From the NCBI GenBank assembly GCA_963734055.1, contig CAVTFQ010000007.1, positions 372,001 through 436,000 of the forward strand: 64,000 bases of DNA. The letters are read 5' to 3'. Every line of letters begins with the position of its first letter. The first letter of the stretch is position 1. Positions 1-9,311 of this stretch are shown here, piece after piece. The stretch is from CAIWHR01 sp963734055 (lineage in GTDB: Bacteria > Pseudomonadota > Gammaproteobacteria > Burkholderiales > Casimicrobiaceae). A program made the position numbers and the translations under genes. The notes under the pieces are model-generated. The model was given only the letters and a program-made list of their open reading frames with translations. It did no database searches and was not told the DNA's origin.

Positions 1-1570
1 GCTCGCCGCGATGCTGGATCGGGATCGTCCGCACTTCGATCGGAAACCGCTCGCCGTTCCGCCCGAACGTCTCGATCTCCTCGTGGCAGCGCTCGCCCGC
101 GAGCGTGCGGGCGACGATTTCGTCCTGCCGCTTGCGGTAGTCCGCCGGCACGTCGCGGGCACGCGCGCCGCTCACCACTTCCTCCCGGCTGTAGCCGTAC
201 ATCCGCTCGTAGGCAGGGTTGACGTCGATGCGCCGGGAATGGGAGTCCCAGAGGACGAGCGCATCGGCCGAGGCGTTGAAGATCGCGCGATACTGTTCTT
301 CGCTCGCCCGGAGGGCATCCTCGGCGGCGCGGCTCGCGGTGATGTCGCGGACGAACGCGAGGATGCGCTGCTCGCCGGCGATCTCTGCGCGCTTGAGCCG
401 AACCTCGTGCCACATGAGGTGGCCATCCCGATGGCGGGCGCGCCATTCGAAGCGCACGGGCGGCCCCGACTTCGCTTTCTCGATCCATTGCGCCGCCTCC
501 TGCTCGGTAAACGGCGGCTCGTTCGAGCTGATCTCGCCGATTCGCAATGCGCGGAGCGTGTCGGCGGGATGGCCGTACACCTCCTCGGCCTTCGGGTTCA
601 CGTCCAGGATCGCGCCCGTATCCCAGTCGTGCACGAAGATCGGGTCCTCGCTGGCCTCGAAGATCGCCCGGTAGCTCGCCTCCGAGATCCGCAAGGCTCG
701 TTCGGCGCGGGTGCGCTCGATCTCCGCCACCGCGCGCATCGCAAAGATCTTGAGCATCGCCTCCGCCAGCGCGGCGTCGCGCATCGGCTCGCGGTCCATC
801 GCGGCGATCAGCCCGAGCGGTCGCCCGGACGAGTCGTTGAGCGGCAGCGCCGCGTAGCTGTCCATTCCCTTCGCGCGGAACAGCGTGCCCGGAGGAAATT
901 CCGGATTCACGCCCGCGCCCACGAAGCGAAACGCGCGACCGGCGACGGCGCGGCAGGGCGAGCCATCAAGCGCGTATTGGAAATTGGCGAGGGGCGTGCC
1001 GTCGAGGCACGCGGCGAGCGTGCGCATCCTCGTCCGGTCGCCGTCGGCGAACACGGCGATCATCGCGACGTCGACGTCGAGCACCTCGGCCAGATAGCGG
1101 GCGAGCTCGCCGAATACGCCCTCGCCCTCGGCACCCGATACCGCAAGCGCCGCCGCCCGCAGCGCGTCCTCGCTGCGCTTGCGGTCGGTGATGTCGGTGG
1201 CGACGCCGCCCACACCGTATGCGCGACCTGCACCGTCGACGAGCGGGAACTTGTGCGCAAGGTAGATCCGCCTGCCGTGCGCCGTCTCCACGACCTCCTC
1301 GAAGTCGATGGCGCGTTGCTCGTCGAGGACGCGCTGGTCGTTGGCACGGAGCTCCGTCGCTGCCGACGGGAAGACCTCGCCGTCGAGGCGGCCGACGATC
1401 GCGTCGATCGGTACGCCCTTCATCCGTTCGAACTCGCGATTGACGAAGAGGAACCGGCCTTCGAGATCCTTGACGAAGATCGCCGCCGACGTGTGGTCGA
1501 CGATCTGCCGGAGCTGTGCCTGGACGCCGGATGCGGTCGGGTCAGCCGCCAGCGTGGAGGTGTCGGTCAT
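1..1570 (-). CDS. Multi-PAS/GAF signalling protein, C-terminus beyond window
   Basis: Open frame from an ATG at 1570, preceded by GGGAGG, running off the left edge (at least 523 residues). Reading it gives a first PAS domain (about 18-130, with motifs such as DLEGRFLFVNREFE and closing TDITDRKR), a GAF-like domain (about 140-285), a second PAS (about 295-410, closing VRDITASRAAE) and a third PAS (about 420 on). PAS/GAF arrays sense small ligands, redox state or light and pass the signal to an output domain; that domain (kinase, GGDEF/EAL or other) is not in the window. The gene starts 96 nt after the OmpR-type regulator on the same strand, so they are probably co-transcribed, which favours a histidine kinase partner. 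No membrane segment is visible in the part present, so a cytoplasmic sensor is likely. Confidence 0.8.
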   Translation of the reverse strand, partial: MTDTSTLAADPTASGVQAQLRQIVDHTSAAIFVKDLEGRFLFVNREFERMKGVPIDAIVGRLDGEVFPSAATELRANDQRVLDEQRAIDFEEVVETAHGRRIYLAHKFPLVDGAGRAYGVGGVATDITDRKRSEDALRAAALAVSGAEGEGVFGELARYLAEVLDVDVAMIAVFADGDRTRMRTLAACLDGTPLANFQYALDGSPCRAVAGRAFRFVGAGVNPEFPPGTLFRAKGMDSYAALPLNDSSGRPLGLIAAMDREPMRDAALAEAMLKIFAMRAVAEIERTRAERALRISEASYRAIFEASEDPIFVHDWDTGAILDVNPKAEEVYGHPADTLRALRIGEISSNEPPFTEQEAAQWIEKAKSGPPVRFEWRARHRDGHLMWHEVRLKRAEIAGEQRILAFVRDITASRAAEDALRASEEQYRAIFNASADALVLWDSHSRRIDVNPAYERMYGYSREEVVSGARARDVPADYRKRQDEIVARTLAGERCHEEIETFGRNGERFPIEVRTIPIQHRGE

Positions 1571-1633
1571 CGGGCCTCCCAACGATGCGTGTCGACCGCG
1601 AGTCTAGCGCCGCGCGGCCATGGCGGCGCGACT

Positions 1634-1670
1634 GTTACCTGGCGGTTACACTCGAAAACACGTCGGTTAC
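1634..1670. promoter_or_regulatory. Phased GTTAC direct repeats
   Basis: Three GTTAC copies start at 1634, 1645 and 1666, spacings of 11 and 21 nt, about one and two helical turns. They lie between the regulator stop and the PAS-sensor start. OmpR-family regulators often bind tandem half-sites about 10-11 bp apart, so these could be sites for the neighbouring regulator. Only the repeat is seen; the binding is inference. Confidence 0.25.
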
Positions 1671-2401
1671 GCGCCGTCGCGCGGCGGCACGAACATGTAT
1701 CCGGAGCCGCGGACCGTGCGAATCGCCTGGGGGCGCGCCGGATCGACTTCGACCTTGCGCCGGACCCGGGCGATCCGGATGTCGATCGAGCGGTCGAAAG
1801 GCTCCCACTCGCGGTTGCGGGTCAGCGTCAGCAGCTGATCTCGATTCAGCACCTGGTTCGGCCGCTCGACGAACACCTTGAGCAAGTCGAACTCCATGTT
1901 CGTGAGCGGGACTTCGGATCCGTCGGCGCCGAAGAGCTGGTGGGATGCGAGGTCGAGCGCGCAGACGCCCACGCGCACGCGCGATGCCGACGGCGCGCTC
2001 GCCGCACTGCCGGCGGTCGCGCCGGGGCGGGCCTGCATCCGGCGCAGCACGCTCTTCACGCGGGCCCGCAGCTCACGCAGCTCGAACGGCTTCACGACGT
2101 AGTCGTCGGCCCCCACCTCGAGCCCCGCGACGCGATCGGCGACGTCCGCGGCGGCGGTCACCATGATGATCCCGACGTCGAACCGCTCGCGCAGGAAACG
2201 GGCGAGGCTGAGACCGTCCTCGCCGGGAAGGTTCACGTCGAGCAGCACGACGTCCGGAAGGCTCTTCTCGATGGCTTCGCGCATCGCAGCGCCGCGGTCC
2301 ACGTGTGCCACCTCGTAACCGTGCGTTCCCAGGTATTCGGCCAGCATCGCGCGCACCGAGGGATCGTCCTCGACGACGAGGATGCGGCCATGGCTCGACA
2401 T
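1667..2401 (-). CDS. OmpR/PhoB-family two-component response regulator
   Basis: A 244-residue protein with an N-terminal receiver domain (about 5-120) and a C-terminal winged-helix domain (about 140-240). Receiver landmarks are the acidic pair D12/D13, phospho-acceptor D55 in VVLLDVNLPG, T82 and K104 in VVKPFE. The effector domain ends with the usual SIDIRIARVRRKVEVDP...TVRGSGYMF signature. The frame is open further upstream, but the ATG at 2401 is chosen because the receiver begins directly after it and the longer N-terminus has no family resemblance. It is followed at 96 nt by the multi-PAS sensor and stands divergent to the operon starting at 2763. Its targets are not evident. Confidence 0.9.
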   Translation of the reverse strand: MSSHGRILVVEDDPSVRAMLAEYLGTHGYEVAHVDRGAAMREAIEKSLPDVVLLDVNLPGEDGLSLARFLRERFDVGIIMVTAAADVADRVAGLEVGADDYVVKPFELRELRARVKSVLRRMQARPGATAGSAASAPSASRVRVGVCALDLASHQLFGADGSEVPLTNMEFDLLKVFVERPNQVLNRDQLLTLTRNREWEPFDRSIDIRIARVRRKVEVDPARPQAIRTVRGSGYMFVPPRDGA

Positions 2402-2762
2402 GTGGGGTGACGGGAGGCAACGGTCGGGAGGCGCCGGCAAGTATAGACCCGCGCTGCGGATTCGTGTCGCGCATCGATCCCGCCGCGAGCCCGCGTCCGG
2501 GCGAAACAAACGAAACAAAGTGTTCCCGGAATGACGTCGCTCCGTTACGTGTGCGGCTCAGACTGCGCCCCATGTCTTCGGCGCCGGCTGCAGCGTCGCC
2601 GACACCGAGACGAACTTCAGGAGAAATCGCATGACGCCGAGCCCCGGAACAGCCGCCGCCAGGAAAGCCATCGAAGGCTGGGCGCGGCACGCCGATTCCG
2701 CGAGTGGTTTCGGCGATGCGCCTGTTCCACCGACCGTCCATCACTTGCCAAGGAGAGAGCTC

Positions 2763-3698
2763 ATGAAAGGCGCCGTATCCGCCGTCGAATCGAAGCGCTA
2801 CGCGAAGGCCGTCGAAGTGTCGAAGCGCATCCGCTGGGACATCGATCGCGACGTCATCAAGGACCGCGAGTTCGATTTCACGAAGAAGTTCCTCCCCGAC
2901 GGGCTGTCGAACGCCGCTGCGTTCGCGTTCCTGTCGCCGACCGAGCAGCGCGTCCTGTCGCAGATCCAGGGCCGCACCTACGCGAACATGTTCGGCCTCG
3001 TCGAACGCTTCATCGGCGCCAAGGTCCTGGAAGTGAGCCGCGATCACTGGCTGGGCGACCAGATCGCCCTGGAGGCGCTCGTGCGCTTCACCGACGAGGA
3101 GCTCAAGCACCAGGAGCTCTTCCGCCGGATCGACGCGATGATCGCCGAGGGCATGCCGCGGGGCTACCAGTTCCTTCCGCAGCCGAACGAGGTGGCTGCG
3201 ACCGTGCTCGGCAAGTCGACCTGGTCCGTGCTGGCGCTCACCTGCATGATCGAGCTGTTCACGCAGGCGCACTACCGGTCGAGCATCGATCCGGATCCCG
3301 AGCTCTCTCCGCTGTGGAAGGACGTCTTTCTCCACCACTGGAGGGAGGAGTCGCAGCACGCGATTCTCGACGAGCTCGAATGGAAGCGGGAGGACGCGAA
3401 GCTCTCGCCGCAGGCGCGCGACGCGGCGGTCGACGACCTGATCGCGCTGGCGGGCGCCGTCGACGGGATGCTGCAGGCGCAAGCCGCGGCCGATACGCAC
3501 TATTTCGTCGAAATCTGCGGTCGACCGGTGACGGCGGCCGAGCTGGAACGGATCCGCGCCGGCGTTCTCTTGGCCTACCGCTGGCAGTACATCGTTTCGG
3601 GCGTCAAGGACGAGCGGTTCGCCGCCGTGCTCGGAGGCCTCATCTCCCCGGAACAGGGCGCGCGGATCGGCGCGGCGCTGGCCCCGATCCTCGCCTGA
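2763..3698 (+). CDS. Ferritin-like diiron protein (AurF-like oxygenase candidate)
   Basis: A 311-residue, helix-rich protein with the four-helix diiron pattern: E81, an ExxH at E113/H116 (EELKH), E164 and a second ExxH at E196/H199 (EESQH). This layout is typical of ferritin-like carboxylate-bridged diiron proteins, including AurF-type N-oxygenases, so an O2-activating oxidase or oxygenase is likely; the substrate is unknown. Two starts are possible in frame: ATG 2763 (AAGGAG, 7-nt spacing) and ATG 2631 (AGGAG, 7-nt spacing), the latter adding 44 low-complexity residues. I chose 2763 because the recognisable fold begins just after it. It is the first gene of a five-gene operon with an ArsM-like methyltransferase 27 nt downstream. 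Confidence 0.7.
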   Translation: MKGAVSAVESKRYAKAVEVSKRIRWDIDRDVIKDREFDFTKKFLPDGLSNAAAFAFLSPTEQRVLSQIQGRTYANMFGLVERFIGAKVLEVSRDHWLGDQIALEALVRFTDEELKHQELFRRIDAMIAEGMPRGYQFLPQPNEVAATVLGKSTWSVLALTCMIELFTQAHYRSSIDPDPELSPLWKDVFLHHWREESQHAILDELEWKREDAKLSPQARDAAVDDLIALAGAVDGMLQAQAAADTHYFVEICGRPVTAAELERIRAGVLLAYRWQYIVSGVKDERFAAVLGGLISPEQGARIGAALAPILA

Positions 3699-3725
3699 GC
3701 GGACCACCGATTCCCAGGAGCGATC

Positions 3726-4532
3726 ATGGCCACTACCTGCCCCATCGGCTTCGACGTCGACCGGTTGCGCGACCAGGTGCTCGCGACGTACGAACGGGTC
3801 GCGCGCGATCCCGACGGCGATTTCCACTTCCACCGCGGCGCGCGGTATGCCGCGGAGTTCCTCCGCTACGACCCCGACGAGCTCACGCTCCTGCCCGAGG
3901 AATCCACGGCGCGCTTCGCCGGCGTCGGCAATCCGCTGCGCGTCGGACCGGTGCATCCGGGCGAAACCGTGCTCGACCATGCTTGCGGCGGCGGCATGGA
4001 CGCGCTGCTCGCCGCGCGCCGGGTCGGACCGGAGGGATTCGTCATCGGCGTCGACATGACGCCCGGCATGCGGGAGGTCGCGGCCGCCGCGGCCGAGCGG
4101 GCGGGATTCGGCTCGATCGTCGACATCCGCGAAGGCTACTTCGAGCGCCTGCCGGTGCACGACGAGAGCGTCGACGTCGTCATTTCCAACGGAGTCGTCA
4201 ACCTGTCGCCGAACAAGTCGCAGGTGTTCCGCGAGATCTTTCGCGTGCTGCGCCCCGGAGGACGACTCTACCTCGCCGACGTCGTCGTCCATCGCGAGCT
4301 CAAGTACGAGGTGCGCAACAACCCGGACCTGTGGGCAGCGTGCATCGCGGGAGCGCTACCCGAGCCCGAGCTCGCCACGCTCGCGCTCGCGACGGGACTC
4401 AGCGAGCCACGGATCGTCGAGCGCTTCGACTGCTTCCGCGATACGACGGCTGAAGCCAAGGTCGCGCGTGACCTGCACGTCCATGCCGTGAATTTCCATG
4501 CACGCAAACCAGCGCAGGAGGAATCGACATGA
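3726..4532 (+). CDS. SAM-dependent methyltransferase, arsenite-methyltransferase-like
   Basis: A 268-residue class I methyltransferase. The SAM-binding motif is VLDHACGGGMDALLAARRVG (about 80-99), followed by GVDMTPGM and the motif-IV/V stretch. The sequence DVVISNGVVNLSPNK and the later AACIAGALPE match the arsenite methyltransferase (ArsM) family pattern, but the family's conserved cysteine in SNC-V-NL is glycine here, while the cysteine of the C-x-GA motif is kept. ArsM needs several thiols to bind As(III), so arsenite is probably not the substrate. The stop overlaps the DUF2917 start (ATGA), implying translational coupling. It sits in the diiron protein operon, away from the ars operon at 38.6-41.3 kb. 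Confidence 0.8.
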   Translation: MATTCPIGFDVDRLRDQVLATYERVARDPDGDFHFHRGARYAAEFLRYDPDELTLLPEESTARFAGVGNPLRVGPVHPGETVLDHACGGGMDALLAARRVGPEGFVIGVDMTPGMREVAAAAAERAGFGSIVDIREGYFERLPVHDESVDVVISNGVVNLSPNKSQVFREIFRVLRPGGRLYLADVVVHRELKYEVRNNPDLWAACIAGALPEPELATLALATGLSEPRIVERFDCFRDTTAEAKVARDLHVHAVNFHARKPAQEEST

Positions 4533-5197
4533 GTTCGACTAATGCATTAGGCGCCGTCCCGCGCCCGCCGGGTATGGCGGTGCCTGCGCGGCGTCGCCCG
4601 CGCGTTCCGGCGGCGCGCTCCGCTTCCGGAACGATGCGCAGGGCCGTGCGGCTCGATCGCGGGAACGTGTTGCGGATCAGCGACGGCGGCGGCCTGCGGC
4701 TGACCGCGACGTCGGGCGTCCTCTGGATCACCGAGGAGGGCAAGCTCGAGGACGTCGTTCTGCTGCCGGGGGAGACGCACCGGTTGGAAAGCGCGGGACT
4801 TGCGCTGGCGCTCGCCCATCGAGCGGCGTGCGTCAGGCTGGAAGTTCCCGCGGGGACGTTCGCCCCCGGATACGTCGAAATCGCGCCGGCGGACGGAGCG
4901 GCCGGCCGTCGGCTCGCGTTCGGCGCCGGCGAGCCGTTTACGCTCGACGCGATCGCGCCGGCGATCCGACCGGCGCTGCGCCGGCTGGCCGTCATCGCCC
5001 GCAACGTCGCCGAGGCGTGCCGGCGCGCGGCGTCGACGCGCGGCGGGTTCGCGGACGCCAGGGCGGATTCGAGCCCGCGCGTCCGCGGCGGGAGCGACGA
5101 GCGCGACGCGCCGCCCTTGGGCGATGCCGCGGGAAGCATCCGCGGTGCCGTGACCCGGCATTCCCCTGTTGCTGCTCCTGAGGAGACCCAGCGATGA
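4529..5197 (+). CDS. DUF2917 domain protein
   Basis: A 222-residue protein. Residues about 37-105 (RLDRGNVLRISDGGGLRL, SGVLWITEEGKLEDVVLLPG, then alternating hydrophobic strands) match the short beta-rich DUF2917 domain found mainly in betaproteobacteria; its function is unknown. The first 35 residues are Pro/Arg/Ala-rich and the C-terminal half is low-complexity and charged. It overlaps the methyltransferase stop and the hydrolase start by 4 nt each (ATGA), so it is a coupled member of this operon. No signal peptide or membrane helix is seen. Confidence 0.7.
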   Translation: MSSTNALGAVPRPPGMAVPARRRPRVPAARSASGTMRRAVRLDRGNVLRISDGGGLRLTATSGVLWITEEGKLEDVVLLPGETHRLESAGLALALAHRAACVRLEVPAGTFAPGYVEIAPADGAAGRRLAFGAGEPFTLDAIAPAIRPALRRLAVIARNVAEACRRAASTRGGFADARADSSPRVRGGSDERDAPPLGDAAGSIRGAVTRHSPVAAPEETQR

Positions 5198-6018
5198 AAC
5201 CCCTCCATGGTTCGGAACGGGACGCGCGGCCGACAGTCATTTGCCTCCATGCGAGCGGCAGCACGGGCGGCCAGTGGAAGGCGCTCGTGGAAAGTCTGGG
5301 GCACGAGCTCCGGGTACTGACGCCGGACCTTCACGGGCACGGCCTCGGACCCGCGTGGGACGGCGACCCCGCCGACCTGGTGGCTGCCGATGCGGCGCGC
5401 ATCGGCCGGCTCGCGGCGGACGCGGGTGGCGCCGTGCATCTCGTGGGCCACTCGTACGGTGGCGCGGTCGCGCTCCACATCGCGGCGCGTCAGCCAAGGC
5501 AGGTGGCCAGCCTCGCCGTCTACGAACCCGTCGCGATGCGCGTCCTGTTCGACTATCACCCGAGGAATCGCGTCGCGGCCGAGGTCGCCGAAGTCGCGAG
5601 CGAGATTCGGCGGGCGCTGAATGGCGGACGCATCGACCTCGCCGGGCACCGCTTCGTCGACTACTGGTCGGGCGCCGGGCAATGGGCGCGGCTCGCTGCC
5701 GACAGGCAGGCCGCGATCGCGAAGCGGATGCCGGTGATCCATGCGCAGTTCCGGTCCCTTCGGAGCAGCACCGTCCGGCTCAGCGATTACGGCCGCATCG
5801 ACGTGCCCGTGCTGTATCTGAGCGGCGTCGACACCCGGATGTCGACGCGCCGGATCGCCGAGCTGCTGGAGTTCGCCTTGCCGCTCGCGGCATTCGAGAG
5901 GATAGGCGGCATGGGGCACCTCGGGCCGATCACGCACGCGCAGCCGGTCGCGCACCGGATTGCCCGCTTCATTCGCGAACAGGCGACGCAGCGCGTCGAG
6001 GTTCGCAAGGCCGCGTAG
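5194..6018 (+). CDS. Alpha/beta-hydrolase fold protein
   Basis: A 274-residue protein. It has the oxyanion-side motif LHASGSTGGQW (about 19-29), the nucleophile elbow GHSYGG with S87, a late acid in LYLSGVDTRMS and a catalytic His in GGMGHLGPI. These are the marks of an alpha/beta hydrolase of the esterase, lactonase or C-C hydrolase type; the substrate cannot be told. The start overlaps the DUF2917 stop and the MAPEG gene follows after 18 nt. Placement beside a diiron protein and a methyltransferase suggests hydrolysis of a small metabolite made or tailored by those enzymes (inference). Confidence 0.85.
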   Translation: MKPLHGSERDARPTVICLHASGSTGGQWKALVESLGHELRVLTPDLHGHGLGPAWDGDPADLVAADAARIGRLAADAGGAVHLVGHSYGGAVALHIAARQPRQVASLAVYEPVAMRVLFDYHPRNRVAAEVAEVASEIRRALNGGRIDLAGHRFVDYWSGAGQWARLAADRQAAIAKRMPVIHAQFRSLRSSTVRLSDYGRIDVPVLYLSGVDTRMSTRRIAELLEFALPLAAFERIGGMGHLGPITHAQPVAHRIARFIREQATQRVEVRKAA

Positions 6019-6036
6019 GCGCGGAGGGGAGGAGCC

Positions 6037-6456
6037 ATGACCATTCCGGGGTGGGTGCTGCTTGGGTTCGCCGCCTGGACGCTGGTCGTGCTCATGGCAA
6101 GCGTCGGCGTATACCGGTTGTCGCGCGTCCTGACCGGACGAGCTTCGCTGCGCGAGTGGCGCGCCGACGCGGCGCAGGGCAGCGAGTGGTACCAGCGCGC
6201 GATGCGGGCGCACATGAACTGCGTTGAGAATCTCCCGGTCTACGGCGCCGTGGTGCTCGCCGCCGCTGCCACGGGCGTGTCGAGTCCCGGCCTCGACCGC
6301 CTGGCTCTCGCGTTCCTCGCCGCGCGGATGGGCCAGTCCGTGGTTCACATCGCGCTCCCGCAATCTGAGCCCATTGCCGCCTTGCGCTTCGCACTGTTCT
6401 CGGTGCAGATCGTCTGCATGGCTGCAATGGGCATCTTGGTCGCCGTGCGCGCATGA
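6037..6456 (+). CDS. MAPEG family integral membrane protein
   Basis: A 139-residue protein with four predicted hydrophobic segments (about 5-25, 60-85, 88-100 and 115-137). The MAPEG (membrane-associated eicosanoid/glutathione metabolism) signature is the stretch AHMNCVENLPVYGAVVLAAA, where N, E and P are family residues. Members are membrane glutathione transferases or peroxidases, but many bacterial ones have unknown roles. GGAGGAG lies just upstream of the ATG. It is the last gene of the 2763-6456 operon and converges on dnaE2. Confidence 0.8.
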   Translation: MTIPGWVLLGFAAWTLVVLMASVGVYRLSRVLTGRASLREWRADAAQGSEWYQRAMRAHMNCVENLPVYGAVVLAAAATGVSSPGLDRLALAFLAARMGQSVVHIALPQSEPIAALRFALFSVQIVCMAAMGILVAVRA

Positions 6457-7188
6457 GCCGTGCCGGTCTCCCGCGGGGCTAATGGAAATCCCGCGACTTC
6501 GTCTCGAGACGGCCGAGCAGCGGCGACAGGTCGACGAGACGCCCGGCCTGCACGTGAACGACGTCGCCCTCGCGCTCGACGTTGCCGTAGACGGCAAGGA
6601 GCTTCGCGCCCAGGAGCTCGCGGCGCTGGCGGTCGCCCAGATCGCGCCAGACGATCACGTTCGTCGCGCCGGTCTCGTCCTCGATCGTCACGAACACGAC
6701 GCCGCTCGCGGTGTCGGGTCGCTGGCGGCCGATGACGATGCCGGCCGTGCGGACGATGCGGCCGTGCGGGGCAGCCGCCACTTCGGCCGCCGTCTGGAGC
6801 CGCCGCTGCCGGAGCCGCTCGCGCAGGAGGGCGAGCGGGTGCCGGCGCAGCGTGAGCGACAGCGTCCGGTAGTCGGCGACGATGTCCTGACCTTCGGTGG
6901 GCGCGGCCAGGTCCGGCGCGGCTTCGTCGAACGTGCCGCCGGCGAAGAGCGGCGGCAGCCGGTCGACGCCGGCGACGTCCCACACGGCGCCGTGGCGATG
7001 GCCGGCAAGCGCGCGCAGCGCATCCGCGTCGGCGAGGCGGGTGAGGTCGCGCCGATCCAGCGCCGCTCGCTGCGCGAGGTCGGCGACGTCGTCGAACGCG
7101 CGCGCGTGCCGCGCCGCGACGAGCCGCTGTGCGCCGGCTTCGGTCAATCCGGAGATCGTCCGCAGGCCGAGGCGCAGCGCGGGCCCCG

Positions 7189-7270
7189 AAAGTAGGGTCA
7201 GACCCGACCTTCCCCTCGAATCGGAATCTCTGTTCGAATGTCGGCGAAAAGTCGGGTCTGACCCTACTTT
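7189..7270. repeat. REPIN-like element A, in frame inside dnaE2
   Basis: Two inverted REP copies: AAAGTAGGGTCAGACCC at the left and GGGTCTGACCCTACTTT at the right, around an unrelated spacer. Each REP has a GTAG foot followed by the short palindrome GGTCAGACC, as REP sequences mobilised by RAYT-type transposases do. Counted with the flanking G and C (84 nt) the length is divisible by three, so dnaE2 reads through it, adding about 28 residues (KVGSDPTF...SGLTLLS) near residue 700. Confidence 0.85.
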
Positions 7271-9228
7271 CGGTTCGAGCGTGCAGTCCCACTCGCTCAC
7301 CGTCGCATCGGGGGGCAGCACGACGACGCCGTGCCGCCGCGCGTCCTGCACGAGTTGCGAAGGCCCGTAGAAGCCCATCGGCAGCGAGTTCAGGAGCGCA
7401 CCCGTGAACGCCGCCGGGTGGTAGCGCTTGAGCCACGCCGACGTGTAGACGAGGAGTGCGAACGACGCCGAGTGCGATTCGGGAAAGCCGTACTCGCCGA
7501 AGCCCAGGATCTGCTGGTAGATCTGCCGTGCGAATGCTTCGCTTAGCCCTCGCTCGCCCATGCCGTCGATCAGCCGCTGCTCGAACTTCTCGAGCCCGCC
7601 TTTCCTGCGCCACGCCGCCATCGAGCGCCGCAGGTGGTCCGCTTCGCCGGGGGTGAAACCGGCCGCGACGACCGCGAGCTGCATCACCTGCTCCTGGAAG
7701 ATCGGCACCCCGAGCGTGCGCTCGAGCACGCTCTTCACGGCGTCGCTCGGATAGGTGACGGGTTCCTTGCCCTGCCGCCGCTTGAGGTAGGGATGCACCA
7801 TCCCCCCCTGGATCGGCCCGGGCCGCACGATCGCGACCTCGATCACGAGATCGTAGAAGCACGCGGGCCGAAGCCGCGGCAGCATCGACTGCTGCGCGCG
7901 CGATTCGATCTGGAACACGCCGACCGTGTCGGCGCGCTGGCACATCGCGTAGACCTCGGGATCCTCCGCGGGGATGTCCTGCATCGTCAGCGGCGCGGCG
8001 CGCCCGCGCGAGACCATCTCGAGGCAGCGGCGGATCGCCGAGAGCATCCCGAGCGCGAGACAGTCGACCTTGAGCAGGCCGAGCGCGTCGAGATCGTCCT
8101 TGTCCCACTGGATCACCGTGCGATCCGGCATCGTCGCGTTCTCGACCGGCACCATGCGCTCGAGCAGGTCGCGTGCGATGACGAAGCCGCCGACGTGCTG
8201 CGACAGGTGGCGGGGAAAGCCCATCAACTCATCGGTCAGCGCCACGAGACGCTCGATCACGGGGTTGTCGGCGGCGAACCCCGCCTCGCGGATTCGCTGC
8301 GCGGCGACCTCGCGGCCGTCCCACCAGGCGAACACCGACGCGAGCCGGTCGACCTGCGCGAGGTCGAGCCCGAGCGCCTTGCCGACGTCGCGCACGGCGC
8401 TCCGCGGCCGGTAGGTGATGAGCGTCGCCGCGAGTGCCGCGCGGTCGCGGCCGTATTTCCGGTACACGTACTGCATGACCTCCTCGCGCCGCTGGTGCTC
8501 GAAGTCGACGTCGATGTCGGGCGGCTCGTTGCGCTCGCGGCTGATGAAGCGCTCGAACAGCATCGACATCCGCGACGGGTCGACTTCGGTGATGCCGAGC
8601 GCGTAGCAAACCGCCGAGTTCGCTGCGGAACCGCGGCCCTGGCAGAGGATCTTCTGCGACCGCGCGAATGCGACAATGTCGTGGACGGTCAGGAAGTAGG
8701 GCTCGTAGCGGAGCTCGGCGACGAGCGCGAGCTCGTGCTCGACCAGCTCGCGGACCTCCGCCGGAACGCCGTGGGGAAAGCGACGACCCAGCCCGGCCTC
8801 GGTCAGCGCGCGCAGATGCGATGCCGGCGTCTCGCCCGGCGGCACGATCTCCTGGGGATACTCGTAGCGGAGCTCGGCGAGCGAGAAATGGCAGCGCTGC
8901 GCGATCGTGACGGTCTCCGCGAGCAGCGCCGGAGGATAGATCGTCGCGAGCCGCGCCCGCGAGCGAAGGTGCCGCTCCCCGTTGGGGAAGAGCGCGAGGC
9001 CGCAGTCGGCGATCGGCTTTTTCAGGCGGATCGCGGTGACCGTATCCTGCAGCGCGCGCCGCGCGCGCGCGTGCATGTGGACGTCGCCCGCGGCCACCTG
9101 CGGCAGTCCGCTCGCACGGGCGAGCTCGGCGCAGCGCGCGAGCCGCGCACGGTCGCCGGCGCGTGCGAAGAGTTCGATCGCAATCCACGCGCGTTGCGGG
9201 AACGTCGCAGCGACCCAGCGGGCGATGG

Positions 9229-9311
9229 AAAGTAGGGTCAGACCCGACTTTTGGCCGCCCGCCTGTGCCGGTTTGCCATGCACGCGGAGAAATCGGGTCT
9301 GACCCTACTTT
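9229..9311. repeat. REPIN-like element B, breaks the dnaE2 frame
   Basis: Same inverted REP pair as the others, but the right copy reads GAAATCGGGTCTGACCC, lacking a G present in its relatives (AAAGTCGGG). The G-to-C length is 85 nt, not a multiple of three. The dnaE2 frame upstream and the frame downstream differ exactly here. It lies between the PHP-domain segment and the rest of the polymerase. Confidence 0.85.

Noticed and set aside
11..2410. 799-codon plus-strand open frame at the left edge
   Set aside because: It lies antisense to the PAS sensor and the OmpR regulator, both well supported. Its composition (Arg, Val, Glu, His, Leu) is that of a shadow frame in GC-rich DNA.
2504..2560. 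ECF-sigma-like elements (GGAAT ... CGTT) before the diiron operon
   Set aside because: The spacing is about 10 nt, too short for known ECF promoters.
2073..4292. 739-codon minus-strand open frame
   Set aside because: It is antisense to the ferritin-like and methyltransferase genes and has no recognisable domain.
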